Shown: piece after piece, positions 18,365 to 26,988 of the stretch
Layout: each line of letters starts with the position of its first letter
How positions within the stretch are numbered: position 1 is the first letter of the stretch
Assembly: GCA_947475995.1 (NCBI GenBank)
Contig: CANJNI010000013.1
Span: 38,390 to 102,389 of the forward strand
Reading direction: 5' to 3'
DNA length: 64,000 bases
Source: Beijerinckiaceae bacterium
GTDB lineage: Bacteria; Pseudomonadota; Alphaproteobacteria; Rhizobiales; Beijerinckiaceae
Program-made: the position numbers and the translations under genes
The notes under the pieces: model-generated
Told to the model about the DNA's origin: nothing
Databases searched by the model: none
The model's input: only the letters and a program-made list of their open reading frames with translations

Positions 18365-18811
18365 TCAGGCGGCCGGTTGCGCGGCCTTTTCCTGGATCTT
18401 GCCGATGGCGTCCACCACCGCATCGAACGTCAGCAGCGTGGAGGCATGGCGCGCCTTGTAGTCCCGCACAGGCTCCAACACCGCAATGTCGGCCCACTTG
18501 CCATCCGGCGGCGCGCCGTTTTCCTTGAGCATCCGCCGCACCGTCTCGCGCACCGCCCGCAGTTCCTCCGGCGTCGAGCCGATGACATTGCGGGCCATGA
18601 TGGAGGACGAGGCCTGACCGAGCGCGCAGGCTTTCACGTCATGGGCGAAGTCGGCCACCTTGCCGTTCTGCAACGTAACGTCCACCGTTACGGTCGAGCC
18701 GCAAAGGCGCGAATGGGCGGTGGCGCTGGCGTCCGGGGCCGGAAGACGGCCGAGCCGCGGGATATCGGCGGCCAGTTCCAGAATGCGCTTGTTGTAGACC
18801 TCATTGAGCAT
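18365..18811 (-). CDS. IscU/SufU-like iron-sulfur scaffold family protein
   Basis: A 148-residue protein with the IscU/SufU fold. Conserved cysteines are present at C37 (SRLCGST) and C62 (VKACALGQASSS), but the third scaffold cysteine, which in SufU lies in a region equivalent to ARHAST (residues 120-125), is replaced here: the segment reads RHA instead of KCA. IscU-like proteins hold nascent clusters or mediate sulfur transfer; loss of the third ligand suggests a divergent role. It is divergent from folE across a 200-base gap and heads the run with the aldolase and yidD. Confidence 0.85.
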   Translation of the reverse strand: MLNEVYNKRILELAADIPRLGRLPAPDASATAHSRLCGSTVTVDVTLQNGKVADFAHDVKACALGQASSSIMARNVIGSTPEELRAVRETVRRMLKENGAPPDGKWADIAVLEPVRDYKARHASTLLTFDAVVDAIGKIQEKAAQPAA

Positions 18812-19012
18812 CGGCTTGGTTCCGGCGTCCGGCAGCTTCTGTCCGGGCGATTTTCATGCATATATATAGGAACTGACCCGGGCTGACGACAATCACATCC
18901 TGCCGTTTGAAACGCGACAGATGGGACCGTCCGGAAATTTAGGGACCTTGGGTGGTCCAAAGCTTGAGAGCCGACGTATCGGAATTATCGCAACAATAGA
19001 GAGGGGCGCCAC

Positions 19013-19654
19013 ATGGATGCCGTGGTTAAGACCTTGGTTCGCCGTCCGGTTTCGGCCGATGCAGATAAAGCCAGAATGATCCCCAAGCCGAGCCGCGAAG
19101 AGGCCGAAGAGGCCGTGCGCACCCTTTTGCGCTGGGCGGGCGAAGACCCTGCCCGTGAAGGTCTTGTCGAGACGCCCAAACGTGTCGCCAAGGCTTACGA
19201 AGAGCTCTTTCGCGGTTATCGCGAGGATGCAGCCGACGTTCTGTCCAAGGTCTTCGAGGAAGTCGAAGGCTATGACGACATGGTGCTGGTGAAGGACATT
19301 CCGTTCCACTCGCATTGCGAACACCACATGGTCCCCTTCGTGGGAACCGCGCATGTCGGATATTTTCCGTCGGGCGGCGTGGTCGGCCTGTCAAAGCTCG
19401 CCCGCACCGTGGATGTCTATGCGCGCCGTTTCCAGACGCAGGAAACCATGACGGCGCAGATCACCGACGCAATCGACACCGCGCTGAAGCCGCGCGGCAT
19501 CGCGATCCTGATCGAAGCAGAGCATATGTGCATGTCGATGCGCGGCGTGCGCAAGCATGGCGCTTCCACCATCACGACGCGGTTCACCGGCGTGTTCCGC
19601 GATGATCCGGCCGAACAGGTTCGGTTTATTTCCATGGTGCGCGGCTTCAAATAG
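19013..19654 (+). CDS. folE: GTP cyclohydrolase I
   Basis: A 213-residue FolE that converts GTP to dihydroneopterin triphosphate, the first step to tetrahydrofolate. The zinc ligands are visible in [11 protein letters not shown] and [16 protein letters not shown] (Cys, His, Cys), with the GTP-binding [11 protein letters not shown] helix between. Length matches the type IA enzyme. The preceding 200 bases include an AT-rich stretch (near 18855) that may hold the promoter, shared with the divergent IscU-like gene. Confidence 0.97.
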   Translation: MDAVVKTLVRRPVSADADKARMIPKPSREEAEEAVRTLLRWAGEDPAREGLVETPKRVAKAYEELFRGYREDAADVLSKVFEEVEGYDDMVLVKDIPFHSHCEHHMVPFVGTAHVGYFPSGGVVGLSKLARTVDVYARRFQTQETMTAQITDAIDTALKPRGIAILIEAEHMCMSMRGVRKHGASTITTRFTGVFRDDPAEQVRFISMVRGFK

Positions 19655-19725
19655 GCCTCGTTGCCAGCTATGATCCTTCGGCGGCCGGGCGCATTGAACG
19701 CCGGCCGCCAAGAGGGAGGATCATT

Positions 19726-20316
19726 TTGCAAAGCATTCTCAAGTCTACCATTACGGCCGGCGTTATGGCGCTCGGCGCAACCCAGGCATTCGCGCAGGCT
19801 CCGGCGGCGCCCGCCGCTCCTGCGGCCATCTTTGCCGTCACGTCATCCGCCATCAAGGACGGAACGACAATCGACAAGAAATACGCCGGTCCCAACCTGC
19901 CCAACATGAACTGCGGCGGCGACAACGTGTCCCCTCCCCTGCAATGGTCGGGCGCTCCAGCCAACACCAAGAGCTTCGCGGTTCTGGTGTTCGACTTCGA
20001 AGGCGGCCGTGGCCCGGGCGTCTCGCACTGGGTCTCCTACGGCTGGGGTCCGGAAGCCACCGGCATTCCGGAAGGCGCGGGCAACAAGGAAGCGGCCGGT
20101 TATCGCGCAGGCTCCAACATGCGCAACTCGGGCGAATATTTCGGCCCCTGTGCGCCCGCGACGGATTCGCCCCACCATTACATCTACAGCGTCTATGCGC
20201 TCGATGTGCCGAAGGACGAGCTTCCGGCAGGCCTCAAGCGCGACGAGTTTCTGGAGAAGGTGAAGGGTCGCATCCTCAATCTCGTCAGCATCGTGACGAC
20301 CTACAAGCGTCCGTAA
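19726..20316 (+). CDS. YbhB/YbcL (PEBP) family exported protein
   Basis: A 196-residue phosphatidylethanolamine-binding (Raf-kinase-inhibitor-like) protein. It begins at a TTG (19726) behind a strong AGGGAGGA site and has a signal peptide ending near AFAQ (residue 24). The family's ligand-pocket sequences are visible: NVSPPLQWSGAPANTKSFAV, GVSHWVSYG and GPCAPATDSPHHYIYSVYALD. Bacterial members are of uncertain function; some bind small ligands. A strong hairpin terminator follows its stop. Confidence 0.9.
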   Translation: MQSILKSTITAGVMALGATQAFAQAPAAPAAPAAIFAVTSSAIKDGTTIDKKYAGPNLPNMNCGGDNVSPPLQWSGAPANTKSFAVLVFDFEGGRGPGVSHWVSYGWGPEATGIPEGAGNKEAAGYRAGSNMRNSGEYFGPCAPATDSPHHYIYSVYALDVPKDELPAGLKRDEFLEKVKGRILNLVSIVTTYKRP

Positions 20317-20335
20317 TCTTCTTGTGACAAAAGCC

Positions 20336-20370
20336 GGCCGGCTCAGATGACGAGCCGGCCCGTTTCATTT
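20336..20370 (+). terminator. rho-independent terminator overlapping the convergent gene's end
   Basis: GGCCGGCTC (20336-20344) pairs with GAGCCGGCC (20352-20360) and is followed by CGTTTCATTT. It ends the PEBP transcript and overlaps the last codons of the minus-strand aspartate-dehydrogenase-like gene. Confidence 0.8.
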
Positions 20371-21140
20371 TCCAGCATCCGCAGCATGGCCAGCACGGTC
20401 AGTTCGGATGTTTTCGGGTTGCCGGCGAGCGGCCGGTTTTCAAGCCTGATTTCAAAATTCCCGAACGCCCCTTCGGCGCGCAGCACATGCGCATTGCGCT
20501 GCGCGTGCGGGTCCGCCACTAGTTGCACCATGGTCCTCTCGAGCCCGATGCCGGCGAGCGCCGAAATCGCCGCCACATTGGCGTTCTGCGGAAAGCGCCG
20601 CGCCGCATCCCGCGCGGAACCCTCGAAGAAAACCTGCGGCGCCGTGAGCGCGCCAAGATCGCAGAGTCTTTCCGCCTCCGTGCCGCGCCAGCCCGCGCAT
20701 GGCTTGATGATCGTGTGACACACCAGATCTAGCGGCAAAGCCGAGGCCGCCCGCAATGCGTCGATGCCGCCGAGCGCGCCGGGCGGCACCAGGAGTCGCG
20801 TGTTGTTCCGCTCCGCCGTTTGCATCAGCGTGTCGAAAACGCCGTCGTCCGCGAACGCGCTGGTCGAGGCGAGCGCGAAACCCCTGCAATGCGTCAACGC
20901 CGCCACGCCCCACGGCAGCACGACCGATCGCTGCGCAGCCTCCACGACGATGTCGATGCCTGCGCCTGCAAGATCATCCGGCGATTGCAAACGCACCGCG
21001 CCCGCAGGCACGTCTTCAGGCCATACAGCATCAGGGCGGGTTGCGAGCGCGGCGATCACGATGCTGCTCTGCCGTTCGCGGAGCAGCGTATGCAGACGCT
21101 TCGCTAGCGCGCCCCAACCGATGATCGCAATGCGGGTCAT
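20343..21140 (-). CDS. aspartate dehydrogenase-like (NadX/DUF108) protein
   Basis: A 265-residue NAD(P)-dependent enzyme. The N-terminus is a Rossmann fold (RIAIIGWGALAKRLH) and the body carries DUF108-family segments: ALASTSAFADD, LLVPPGALGGIDAL and HTIIKPCAGWRGT, with NANVAAISALAGIG near 190. L-aspartate dehydrogenase turns aspartate into iminoaspartate, used by NadA to make quinolinate; other members have related roles. It ends a three-gene operon behind a 3-hydroxyanthranilate dioxygenase and a DapA-like lyase, which raises a link to quinolinate or aminomuconate metabolism. Its true substrate is open. Confidence 0.85.
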   Translation of the reverse strand: MTRIAIIGWGALAKRLHTLLRERQSSIVIAALATRPDAVWPEDVPAGAVRLQSPDDLAGAGIDIVVEAAQRSVVLPWGVAALTHCRGFALASTSAFADDGVFDTLMQTAERNNTRLLVPPGALGGIDALRAASALPLDLVCHTIIKPCAGWRGTEAERLCDLGALTAPQVFFEGSARDAARRFPQNANVAAISALAGIGLERTMVQLVADPHAQRNAHVLRAEGAFGNFEIRLENRPLAGNPKTSELTVLAMLRMLENETGRLVI

Positions 21141-21143
21141 GCG

Positions 21144-21689
21144 TCAGATATTCGCCCAGCCGGGTGGCGGAATTTTGCCCGGATGCAGCGTGCCGCAAGC
21201 CGAACAGGTGCGGGCCTTCTCATCCGCATAGAACGCTTCGTACAGCGGCGGCAGATCCTTCACGATGTCCTTCACGGACACTTCGATGCGATGCACGAGG
21301 CCCTTGCACGACATGCAGTACCACTCGAAACCGTCCTTCATGCCCGGCTGGCGCGGCGCTTCCACCACCAGCCCGATGGAGCCCGGCACGGGCCGCTGCG
21401 GCGAATGGCGCAAATGTGGCGGCAGCAGAAACACATCGCCCTCGCGGATGCGAATGTCCTCATGCTTGCCGTCATGCACGACCTTGAGGATCATGTCGCC
21501 CTTCAGCTGGAAGAAGAATTCCTCCACCGGATCGTCGTGAAAATCGACGCGCTGGTTGGGTCCGCCGACGACCATCACGATCATCCCGTTGTTCTGCGGA
21601 AACACCATCTTGTTGCCGACGGGCGGCTTCAGGAATTGCGAATTCTCGTCGATCCATTTCTGGAAATTGAACGGTTGCACAAAGCTCAT
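21144..21689 (-). CDS. 3-hydroxyanthranilate 3,4-dioxygenase
   Basis: A 181-residue cupin dioxygenase that opens the ring of 3-hydroxyanthranilate to give 2-amino-3-carboxymuconate semialdehyde, which cyclises to quinolinate or is further degraded. Fe ligands are in DFHDDPVEEFFFQLKGD and PPHLRHSPQRP, and the bacterial C-terminal metal site is present as CMSC and CSAC. Length matches the bacterial enzyme. Three bases separate it from the aspartate-dehydrogenase-like gene. Genes for kynureninase or the semialdehyde decarboxylase are not in this window. Confidence 0.95.
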   Translation of the reverse strand: MSFVQPFNFQKWIDENSQFLKPPVGNKMVFPQNNGMIVMVVGGPNQRVDFHDDPVEEFFFQLKGDMILKVVHDGKHEDIRIREGDVFLLPPHLRHSPQRPVPGSIGLVVEAPRQPGMKDGFEWYCMSCKGLVHRIEVSVKDIVKDLPPLYEAFYADEKARTCSACGTLHPGKIPPPGWANI

Positions 21690-21708
21690 CTGATCCTCGC
21701 AATCGGGA

Positions 21709-22668
21709 CTAAACCCGCTTCAATCCGCATGTTTCAAAAGCGGCCTTCACGCGCGCCTTTTCCTCGTCGGTCAGTTCCAGCATCGGACGGCGCACCGCGC
21801 CTCCCACCTGCCCCAGCAGTTCCTGCCAGTATTTGGGATGCGCGTGCGGCTTCTCGGGCGGGCGCGTCGAAGACAGTGCCTTGCGCACGGGGTTGAGACT
21901 GTCGCGCACCGCGCGGCCCTTCTCGATCTCGCCCGCAAAGGCCAGATCCGTATAGTCCCGCATGCGCCGGTCGTGCCTAGTCTGGATCAAATAGGGCGGA
22001 TTGGAGCACAGATACAGCCGCCAGCCGAGTTCGACGATATTGTCGAACCATTCTTCTTCGGACGCGGTGGACACGATCAGCTTGCCGCGCGTCATCTCGG
22101 TCAGTTGCACATACATCGGCCGGGGCACGGAATATTTGATCGCCACGATATTCGGCAGATCCGCGATGCGTGCGCACAGTTCCGGGCTCATCAGATAGCC
22201 GCTGTCCGGATGGCTCCACATGGCGATGGCGAGGTTCGTCTCGCGGCTGATGGTCTCGTAATAGCGGTAGAGCGTCTCGTCCTGTCTGGTGGTGAAGTGC
22301 AGCACCGGCGCATGGACCACGATGGAGGTCGCGCCGATCTTTTCGGCATGGCGCGCAAGGTCGATCACCACATCCATGTTCTGGTCGGAGCAGGACAGGA
22401 TGACGCCCGCCCTGTCGCCCGCCTCGTCCAGCGCGATCTCGAAGGAGCGTTTCCGCTCCTCCAGCGACATGGCGTAGAATTCGCCCTGCTTGCCGGAAAT
22501 GAAAAACCCGTCGATGGCGAGGTCGTCGATCCAGTGCCGCATGTTGCGCCGGAACCCGGCCTCGTCCATGGCCCCGCCGCCCGCCCCATAGGGCATCAGG
22601 GCCGCCGCCCAAATGCCGCGCATGTTCTCGGCGGCCCAGTCTTTCGCCTCGTTGCGGTGGAATCGCAT
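21709..22668 (-). CDS. dihydrodipicolinate synthase (DapA) family lyase, not a true DapA
   Basis: A 319-residue TIM-barrel aldolase of the DapA/N-acetylneuraminate-lyase family. The Schiff-base lysine is conserved in NIVAIKYSV and the ISGKQGEFYAMSLEERK region matches the family's GTTGE stretch. However, the usual YNVPSRTG motif reads WSHPDSGY here, so the catalytic Tyr is replaced by Trp, arguing against DapA activity. It probably cleaves or condenses another 2-oxo acid. It opens the operon with the dioxygenase and aspartate-dehydrogenase-like genes, and has an AAGGAGA site before the ATG at 22668. Confidence 0.88.
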   Translation of the reverse strand: MRFHRNEAKDWAAENMRGIWAAALMPYGAGGGAMDEAGFRRNMRHWIDDLAIDGFFISGKQGEFYAMSLEERKRSFEIALDEAGDRAGVILSCSDQNMDVVIDLARHAEKIGATSIVVHAPVLHFTTRQDETLYRYYETISRETNLAIAMWSHPDSGYLMSPELCARIADLPNIVAIKYSVPRPMYVQLTEMTRGKLIVSTASEEEWFDNIVELGWRLYLCSNPPYLIQTRHDRRMRDYTDLAFAGEIEKGRAVRDSLNPVRKALSSTRPPEKPHAHPKYWQELLGQVGGAVRRPMLELTDEEKARVKAAFETCGLKRV

Positions 22669-23179
22669 TGGTCGCTCTCCTTGCGACCATATCTAGCCGC
22701 TTCGCCCGGCCCCGTCAGTGATCCAGGTCGCCTTTTGCGGCCAGATCGCCTTTCGGCGTAGGCCGCGAGGCGATGAACGCCGCGATGGTGGGCAGGAGGT
22801 GCGTTGGGGGTGGACGCAGGGCGCTTAAAATCCCCCGGGGATTTCGTCTGCGGCGGGGGCTGCACGAGGTGCGGCGCGCGACCCGTGCTCGCGCATCGAG
22901 ACGCAGTCTTCGGCTGCTCCTTTGCACGAAGGCTTTGTGGTGCGCGTCAAAGGAGCCCTCATGCTGAGGAAGCCTGCGCAGCAGGCTGTCTCGAAGCACG
23001 AGGGCTCGCCGAGATCATCCGCCCGGCCCAGCCCACGGGAGCCGCGACATGCGCGATGAAAGTCGAAACACTTGCGGCGATTGCGCGACTCGAAATCCGC
23101 AAAAAGGACTATCGCTGGCGACGCCCGGCAAAGGATCGGCCGGGCCGCCGGCGTTCAATTTGTCCGGGCTCTCCCCGGA
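22669..23179. other. non-coding region with dispersed palindromic repeats
   Basis: About 510 bases without a supported gene between the DapA-like gene and the small proline-rich protein. The middle part (22889-23007) is repeat DNA. The rest shows no clear coding or RNA feature. Confidence 0.55.
22889..23007. repeat. dispersed palindromic repeat (GCCCTC...GAGGGC family), two inverted units
   Basis: The unit at 22953-23007 starts GAGCCCTCATGCTGAGG and ends CGAAGCACGAGGGCTC, so its ends pair. A degenerate inverted copy (GAGACGCAG, GGCTGCTCC) precedes it from 22889. Copies of the same family occur at 41324-41440 and 55182-55302. Confidence 0.8.
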
Positions 23180-23497
23180 CTACCGCATCCCGATCGCCTG
23201 ACCGCCCACCACGCGGTGTTGCGGGAAGAACGGGGCGGCGGGCGGGCGCTGCGCGGCGGGCGCAGACGGCGGCGCGGCGGCGGGCGCGACCTTGGCGGCG
23301 ATCGTCTCCGCAATGGCGTTCTCGATCTCCTGATCGGCAGTCGCCTCCGGCTGCGGCGGCGGCGGCGCCAGAATTTCCGAGATCGACGCAATCGATTTTT
23401 CCAGCGCCAGCATGGCGCAATATTCGGGGTGGCGCTCCATCCGCTCGCGCATCCGTTCGTGCACGTTCTGTAATGCGATCAAGATTTCCTGCGACAT
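23180..23497 (-). CDS. small proline/alanine-tailed protein of unknown function
   Basis: A 105-residue protein from ATG 23497. The first 45 or so residues form a helix rich in charged residues (NVHERMRERMERHPEYCAM), followed by a Pro/Ala-rich tail (PPPPQPEA, PAAAPPSAPAAQ). No family was recognised. It faces the enoyl-CoA hydratase gene and is predicted to be cytoplasmic. The reading frame is supported by its ATG context and by low-complexity bias typical of real small rhizobial proteins, but not by motifs. Confidence 0.5.
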   Translation of the reverse strand: MSQEILIALQNVHERMRERMERHPEYCAMLALEKSIASISEILAPPPPQPEATADQEIENAIAETIAAKVAPAAAPPSAPAAQRPPAAPFFPQHRVVGGQAIGMR

Positions 23498-23625
23498 GAG
23501 GTCTCCCGCCTGAATGGCCAACCAGACCAGCCTGCCCCCGCAATCTTGCGCGGGCCTCAAGCATATTGACGCGAGGCGCGCGCCCGACCATCAAGGGAGA
23601 TCAAAATTCAGCGGAGAGGAAACGC

Positions 23626-24462
23626 ATGTCCGACCAGTGGACCATCGTCCGGGAATGGCCCGAACTCATTCTCGAAAAGCTTGAAGGCGCGGGCGTCGCC
23701 CGCATCACCCTCAACCGGCCGGACAAGCGCAATTGCTGGAATGCCGAAATGTGCGCGGCCTTCTTCGAGTCGCTCGCCATCATCCGCGCCGACAAGACCA
23801 TCAAATGCTGCATCACGCGCGGCGCCGGAAAGGTTTTTTCGTCCGGCCTCGACCTGACGTTCCTGCGCGATGTTTCCAACAGCGGTCTGCTCGACTGGGA
23901 TCGCCCCACCCCCACCATCCAGCTGGCCGAAGCCATCCGCAATTTTCCGCGCATCATGATCGCGCAGGTGCATGGCTATTGCCTTGGCGGCGCGCTCGGC
24001 ATCATGAATTGCCACGATCTTGTTTACGCCGCCGACGACGCCCTGCTGGGCATGCCGGAAATCCTGCGCGGCTCCTTCGGCCAGCTTGTGACCTCGACGC
24101 TGCTGCACGGCGGCCTGCCGGTGAAGAAGCTCGCCCATATCGCGCTGGTCGGGAAGAACTTTACCGGCAAGGAAGCCGACCAGATGGGCGTCATTTCACA
24201 GTCGGTGCCGGCGGAAGAGCTGGAGAGCTTCACGCTCACCATCGCCAAGGAGATCGGCTCGCGCCATCTGGCGCCGCTTGAGCATCACAAGATCACCGTC
24301 CAGCTCGGTCGCGACCTCGGCATCGGACAGGCCATTCAGGTGGATCAGCTTGTCGGCCAGCGCCTGCGCCGGGCGATGGACCCGCTCGGGGACGTCGAAG
24401 GCTACCTGAAGTCCCAGAAGGGCGGCCCGAATGTCGAGTACAAGCGTCCCGACGTGGAATGA
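23626..24462 (+). CDS. enoyl-CoA hydratase/isomerase family protein
   Basis: A 278-residue crotonase-fold protein from ATG 23626, with a GAGAGGAA site upstream. The family pattern is visible: ARITLNRPDKRNCWNAEM, the oxyanion-hole loop KVFSSGLDLTFL, and QVHGYCLGGALGIMNCHDLVYAADDALLGMPEI. In the second oxyanion-hole region the usual catalytic Glu pair is modified, so hydratase activity is plausible but not certain. It could act in beta-oxidation or aromatic acid breakdown. No operon partner follows in the same sense apart from the RBBP9-like gene 87 bases downstream. Confidence 0.9.
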   Translation: MSDQWTIVREWPELILEKLEGAGVARITLNRPDKRNCWNAEMCAAFFESLAIIRADKTIKCCITRGAGKVFSSGLDLTFLRDVSNSGLLDWDRPTPTIQLAEAIRNFPRIMIAQVHGYCLGGALGIMNCHDLVYAADDALLGMPEILRGSFGQLVTSTLLHGGLPVKKLAHIALVGKNFTGKEADQMGVISQSVPAEELESFTLTIAKEIGSRHLAPLEHHKITVQLGRDLGIGQAIQVDQLVGQRLRRAMDPLGDVEGYLKSQKGGPNVEYKRPDVE

Positions 24463-24549
24463 GTTGTTGCACTGCAGCAATTGATGCATATCTGAGCGGG
24501 AGGCCGGGACGTCAGCCCCGGCCATGACAATCCGCGCCCTGAAGAGACC

Positions 24550-25101
24550 ATGAAGACCTCCGAAGCCGACATCCTCATCGTTCCGGGCCTTGGCGGCTCG
24601 GGTCCCGATCACTGGCAGACCCGGTGGGAGAACAAGTTTTCGACCGCCCGGCGCGTCGCGCAGCCGGACTGGGACCGGCCGATTCTGGCGGACTGGATCA
24701 GCAATATCGCGGCGGCCGTGTCCGAAGCGCGCCGTCCGGTCCTGCTGATCGGCCATTCGCTCGGCGTCCACGCAGTGGCGCACGCGGCCGCGGCCCTGGA
24801 GGGCGGCAAGGTGCGCGGCGCCTTTCTGGTGGCCCCGCCCGCCGCACATGTTCTGGAAGGCATCGAGCAGGTTGATCGCGCTTTCCTGCCCGTTCCGGCC
24901 GGACCGCTGCCTTTCCCGTCCGTTCTGGTTGCGAGCCGGAATGACCCGTTCGGCGAATATGCGCAGTCGGAGGACCTCGCCTATGCGTGGGGCTCCGCCA
25001 TCGTGGACGCCGGCGAAGCCGGACACATCAATGCCGATTCCGGTCATGGTCCGTGGCCGGAAGGCCTGATGCGTCTCGGCGGATTTCTGGCGAAGATCTG
25101 A
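24550..25101 (+). CDS. RBBP9/YdeN family serine hydrolase
   Basis: A 183-residue alpha/beta hydrolase. The nucleophile elbow is LLIGHSLGVHAV (Ser near residue 76), the opening LIVPGLGGSGPDHWQTRWE is the family signature, and the catalytic Asp and His are likely in SRNDPFGEY and GEAGHINADSGHG. Members hydrolyse small esters or amides; biological substrates are largely unknown. It converges with the P1 peptidase gene, only six bases apart. Confidence 0.9.
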   Translation: MKTSEADILIVPGLGGSGPDHWQTRWENKFSTARRVAQPDWDRPILADWISNIAAAVSEARRPVLLIGHSLGVHAVAHAAAALEGGKVRGAFLVAPPAAHVLEGIEQVDRAFLPVPAGPLPFPSVLVASRNDPFGEYAQSEDLAYAWGSAIVDAGEAGHINADSGHGPWPEGLMRLGGFLAKI

Positions 25102-25107
25102 GCGCAC

Positions 25108-26100
25108 TCAGCGCCCGAACCTGTCTTTCCATCCAGGCAGGGCTTTGGGAAAAGGCAGCGCCATCGCCTCATAAACTCCACGCGCAATGGCCCGCGCGAG
25201 AACATCCCCCATCGCGAGCCCTATTTCGCCCAGCGCCGCCAGATCGATCCGCTCCGGATGCGTCCCTGTGCCGGCGGCGAAAACCAGATCGCCGTCGAAG
25301 GGCGCATGGGACGGGCGCAGCGCCCGCGCCATGCCGTCATGGGCCATCACCGCGAGGCGCTTGGCCTGTCCTTTCGAGATTCGCGCGTCGGTCGCCACGA
25401 TGGCGATGGTGGTGTTGGCCGGATCGGCAGTCTTGATGCGGGGCCGGAGCGCCTCGGGCGGGAATGCGGAAGGCAGGCCGAGTCCGCCGAATTCGCCGTT
25501 CTGCTCGTATGGCGCAGCCCAGAAATGCGGACCCTCTCCGACCGTGGCGCAACCAACTGCGTTCACCGCCACGATGGCGGCGACCGTGAAACCTGCGGGC
25601 GTGCGGACGCTGGCGGAGCCGAGCCCGCCCTTCAGATTCGCCGTCGTGGCCCCGTACCCGGCTCCGATAGTCCCGAGCCCGAAACTTCCGGACCGTGCGG
25701 CGACAGCAGCTTCGTAGCCAAGGTCCCAATAGGGCGGGCGGCGGTCCCAGTTCTTGTCGCCGCCATTGCTAAGGTCGAAAATGATCGCGCCCGGCACGAT
25801 GGGCACAATGGCGTTGGCGATCCGGAAGCCGCGCCCCTGTTCGCGCAGAAAGCCCTGAACGCCCCCCATGGCGTCGAGCCCGAAGGCCGACCCGCCGGAC
25901 AGGACCAGTCCGTTGACCTTCTCGACGCTCATGTCGGCTTCCAGCAGCGCCCCGTCGCGCACGCCCGGCGCGCCGCCCTGAATGGAGATCGACGCCACGG
26001 CAGGTTCGTCGAACAGTACGCAGGTGACGCCGGAGGCGAGCTTTTCGTCCTGGGCGTGGCCGACCTGCAGGCCCGGCACGTCGGTGAGGAGATTCATCAC
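25108..26100 (-). CDS. P1 family (DmpA/NylC-type) N-terminal nucleophile peptidase
   Basis: A 330-residue hydrolase of the S58/P1 family that matures by self-cleavage. The likely cleavage site is between N229 and T230 (DPANTTIAIVATDA), creating an N-terminal Thr nucleophile as in the nylon-oligomer hydrolase NylC. Other family segments: SGGSAFGLDAMGGVQ near 68-82 and the glycine-rich GLGTIGAGYGATTANLKGG near 141-159. Members act as aminopeptidases or cyclic amidases. The substrate is unknown; 25 residues before the cleavage point a SAFPPEALRP segment fits the surface loop of the family. Confidence 0.92.
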   Translation of the reverse strand: MMNLLTDVPGLQVGHAQDEKLASGVTCVLFDEPAVASISIQGGAPGVRDGALLEADMSVEKVNGLVLSGGSAFGLDAMGGVQGFLREQGRGFRIANAIVPIVPGAIIFDLSNGGDKNWDRRPPYWDLGYEAAVAARSGSFGLGTIGAGYGATTANLKGGLGSASVRTPAGFTVAAIVAVNAVGCATVGEGPHFWAAPYEQNGEFGGLGLPSAFPPEALRPRIKTADPANTTIAIVATDARISKGQAKRLAVMAHDGMARALRPSHAPFDGDLVFAAGTGTHPERIDLAALGEIGLAMGDVLARAIARGVYEAMALPFPKALPGWKDRFGR

Positions 26101-26207
26101 GATCCGTCATTCTCCATCACGGCTGCGGGAGGTGGCGTCCGCTGCCTTTGATTGGTGGCATTTCTGCCTGTAGGTAGGGGTCCGATCAAGCTGCTCAGTC
26201 AGGACCC

Positions 26208-26939
26208 ATGGCAACCGACGTTTCGATCCCGGCCGCTGCAATCGCCGGATTGCTCAGCTTCCTCAGCCCCTGCGTGCTGCCGCTGGTGCCGCCTTACCTC
26301 ACCTTCATTGCGGGCACGACGGTCGAAGATCTGGCTTCCGAGGGCGTGACGCGCGCGCGGCGCGACGTGGCGCTGGCGGCCGTCCTGTTCGTGGCCGGCT
26401 TCTCGACCGTATTCGTCGCGCTGGGAGCGACGGCGTCGATCTTCGGCCAGATTGTGCGGCAATATCTCGACATTCTGTCGCTTGCGGCGGGCGTGGCGAT
26501 CATCGCCATGGGCCTGCACTTTCTGGGCGTCTGGCGTTTCGCCTTCCTTTATCGGGAGGCGCGCGTGCAGGTCGAAAAGCCTGTGGGCCTTTGGGGCGCT
26601 TATGTGATGGGCCTCGCCTTTGCGTTCGGCTGGACGCCCTGCATCGGGCCGATTCTGGCGGCCATTCTGGCGGTGGCGAGTTCGGAAGACACAGTCTGGA
26701 AGGGCGCGGGCCTGCTGGCTGTCTATTCGGCGGGGCTCGGCATTCCGTTTCTGGGCGCGGCCCTCGCCATCGAACCCTTCTTCCGTTTCATCAAACGCTT
26801 TCGCGGCCATTTCGGTACGGTCGAGAAGGTCGTCGGCGTGCTGCTGGTGCTGACCGGAATCGGATTCCTGAGCGGCATGATGCAGACCGCCAGCTTCTGG
26901 CTGCTGGAGACATTCCCGGCGCTGTCGAAGCTGGGCTAG
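26208..26939 (+). CDS. ccdA: CcdA-type cytochrome c biogenesis membrane protein
   Basis: A 243-residue inner-membrane protein with about six transmembrane helices. The redox cysteines are in the family positions: LSPCVLPLVPPYL (about residue 22) and WTPCIGPILAAILA (about residue 143). CcdA passes electrons from cytoplasmic thioredoxin across the membrane to keep periplasmic apocytochrome c or other thiols reduced. It may serve the cytochrome c at 11793. Followed 49 bases later by an MFS transporter. Confidence 0.94.
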   Translation: MATDVSIPAAAIAGLLSFLSPCVLPLVPPYLTFIAGTTVEDLASEGVTRARRDVALAAVLFVAGFSTVFVALGATASIFGQIVRQYLDILSLAAGVAIIAMGLHFLGVWRFAFLYREARVQVEKPVGLWGAYVMGLAFAFGWTPCIGPILAAILAVASSEDTVWKGAGLLAVYSAGLGIPFLGAALAIEPFFRFIKRFRGHFGTVEKVVGVLLVLTGIGFLSGMMQTASFWLLETFPALSKLG

Positions 26940-26988
26940 GACAAAGCGTCCGGTTGCCAAGGTTGGAGCGGCATGGTTTCCGGGGACC

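Noticed and set aside
22980..23150. Possible short gene on the plus strand in the DapA-like/proline-rich gap
   Set aside because: Frames run through the palindromic repeat, are Arg/Gly-rich and lack a ribosome-binding site.
24466..24500. Imperfect palindrome TTGTTGCACTGCAGCAA after the enoyl-CoA hydratase gene
   Set aside because: Imperfect, no T-tract and no second copy; could be chance.
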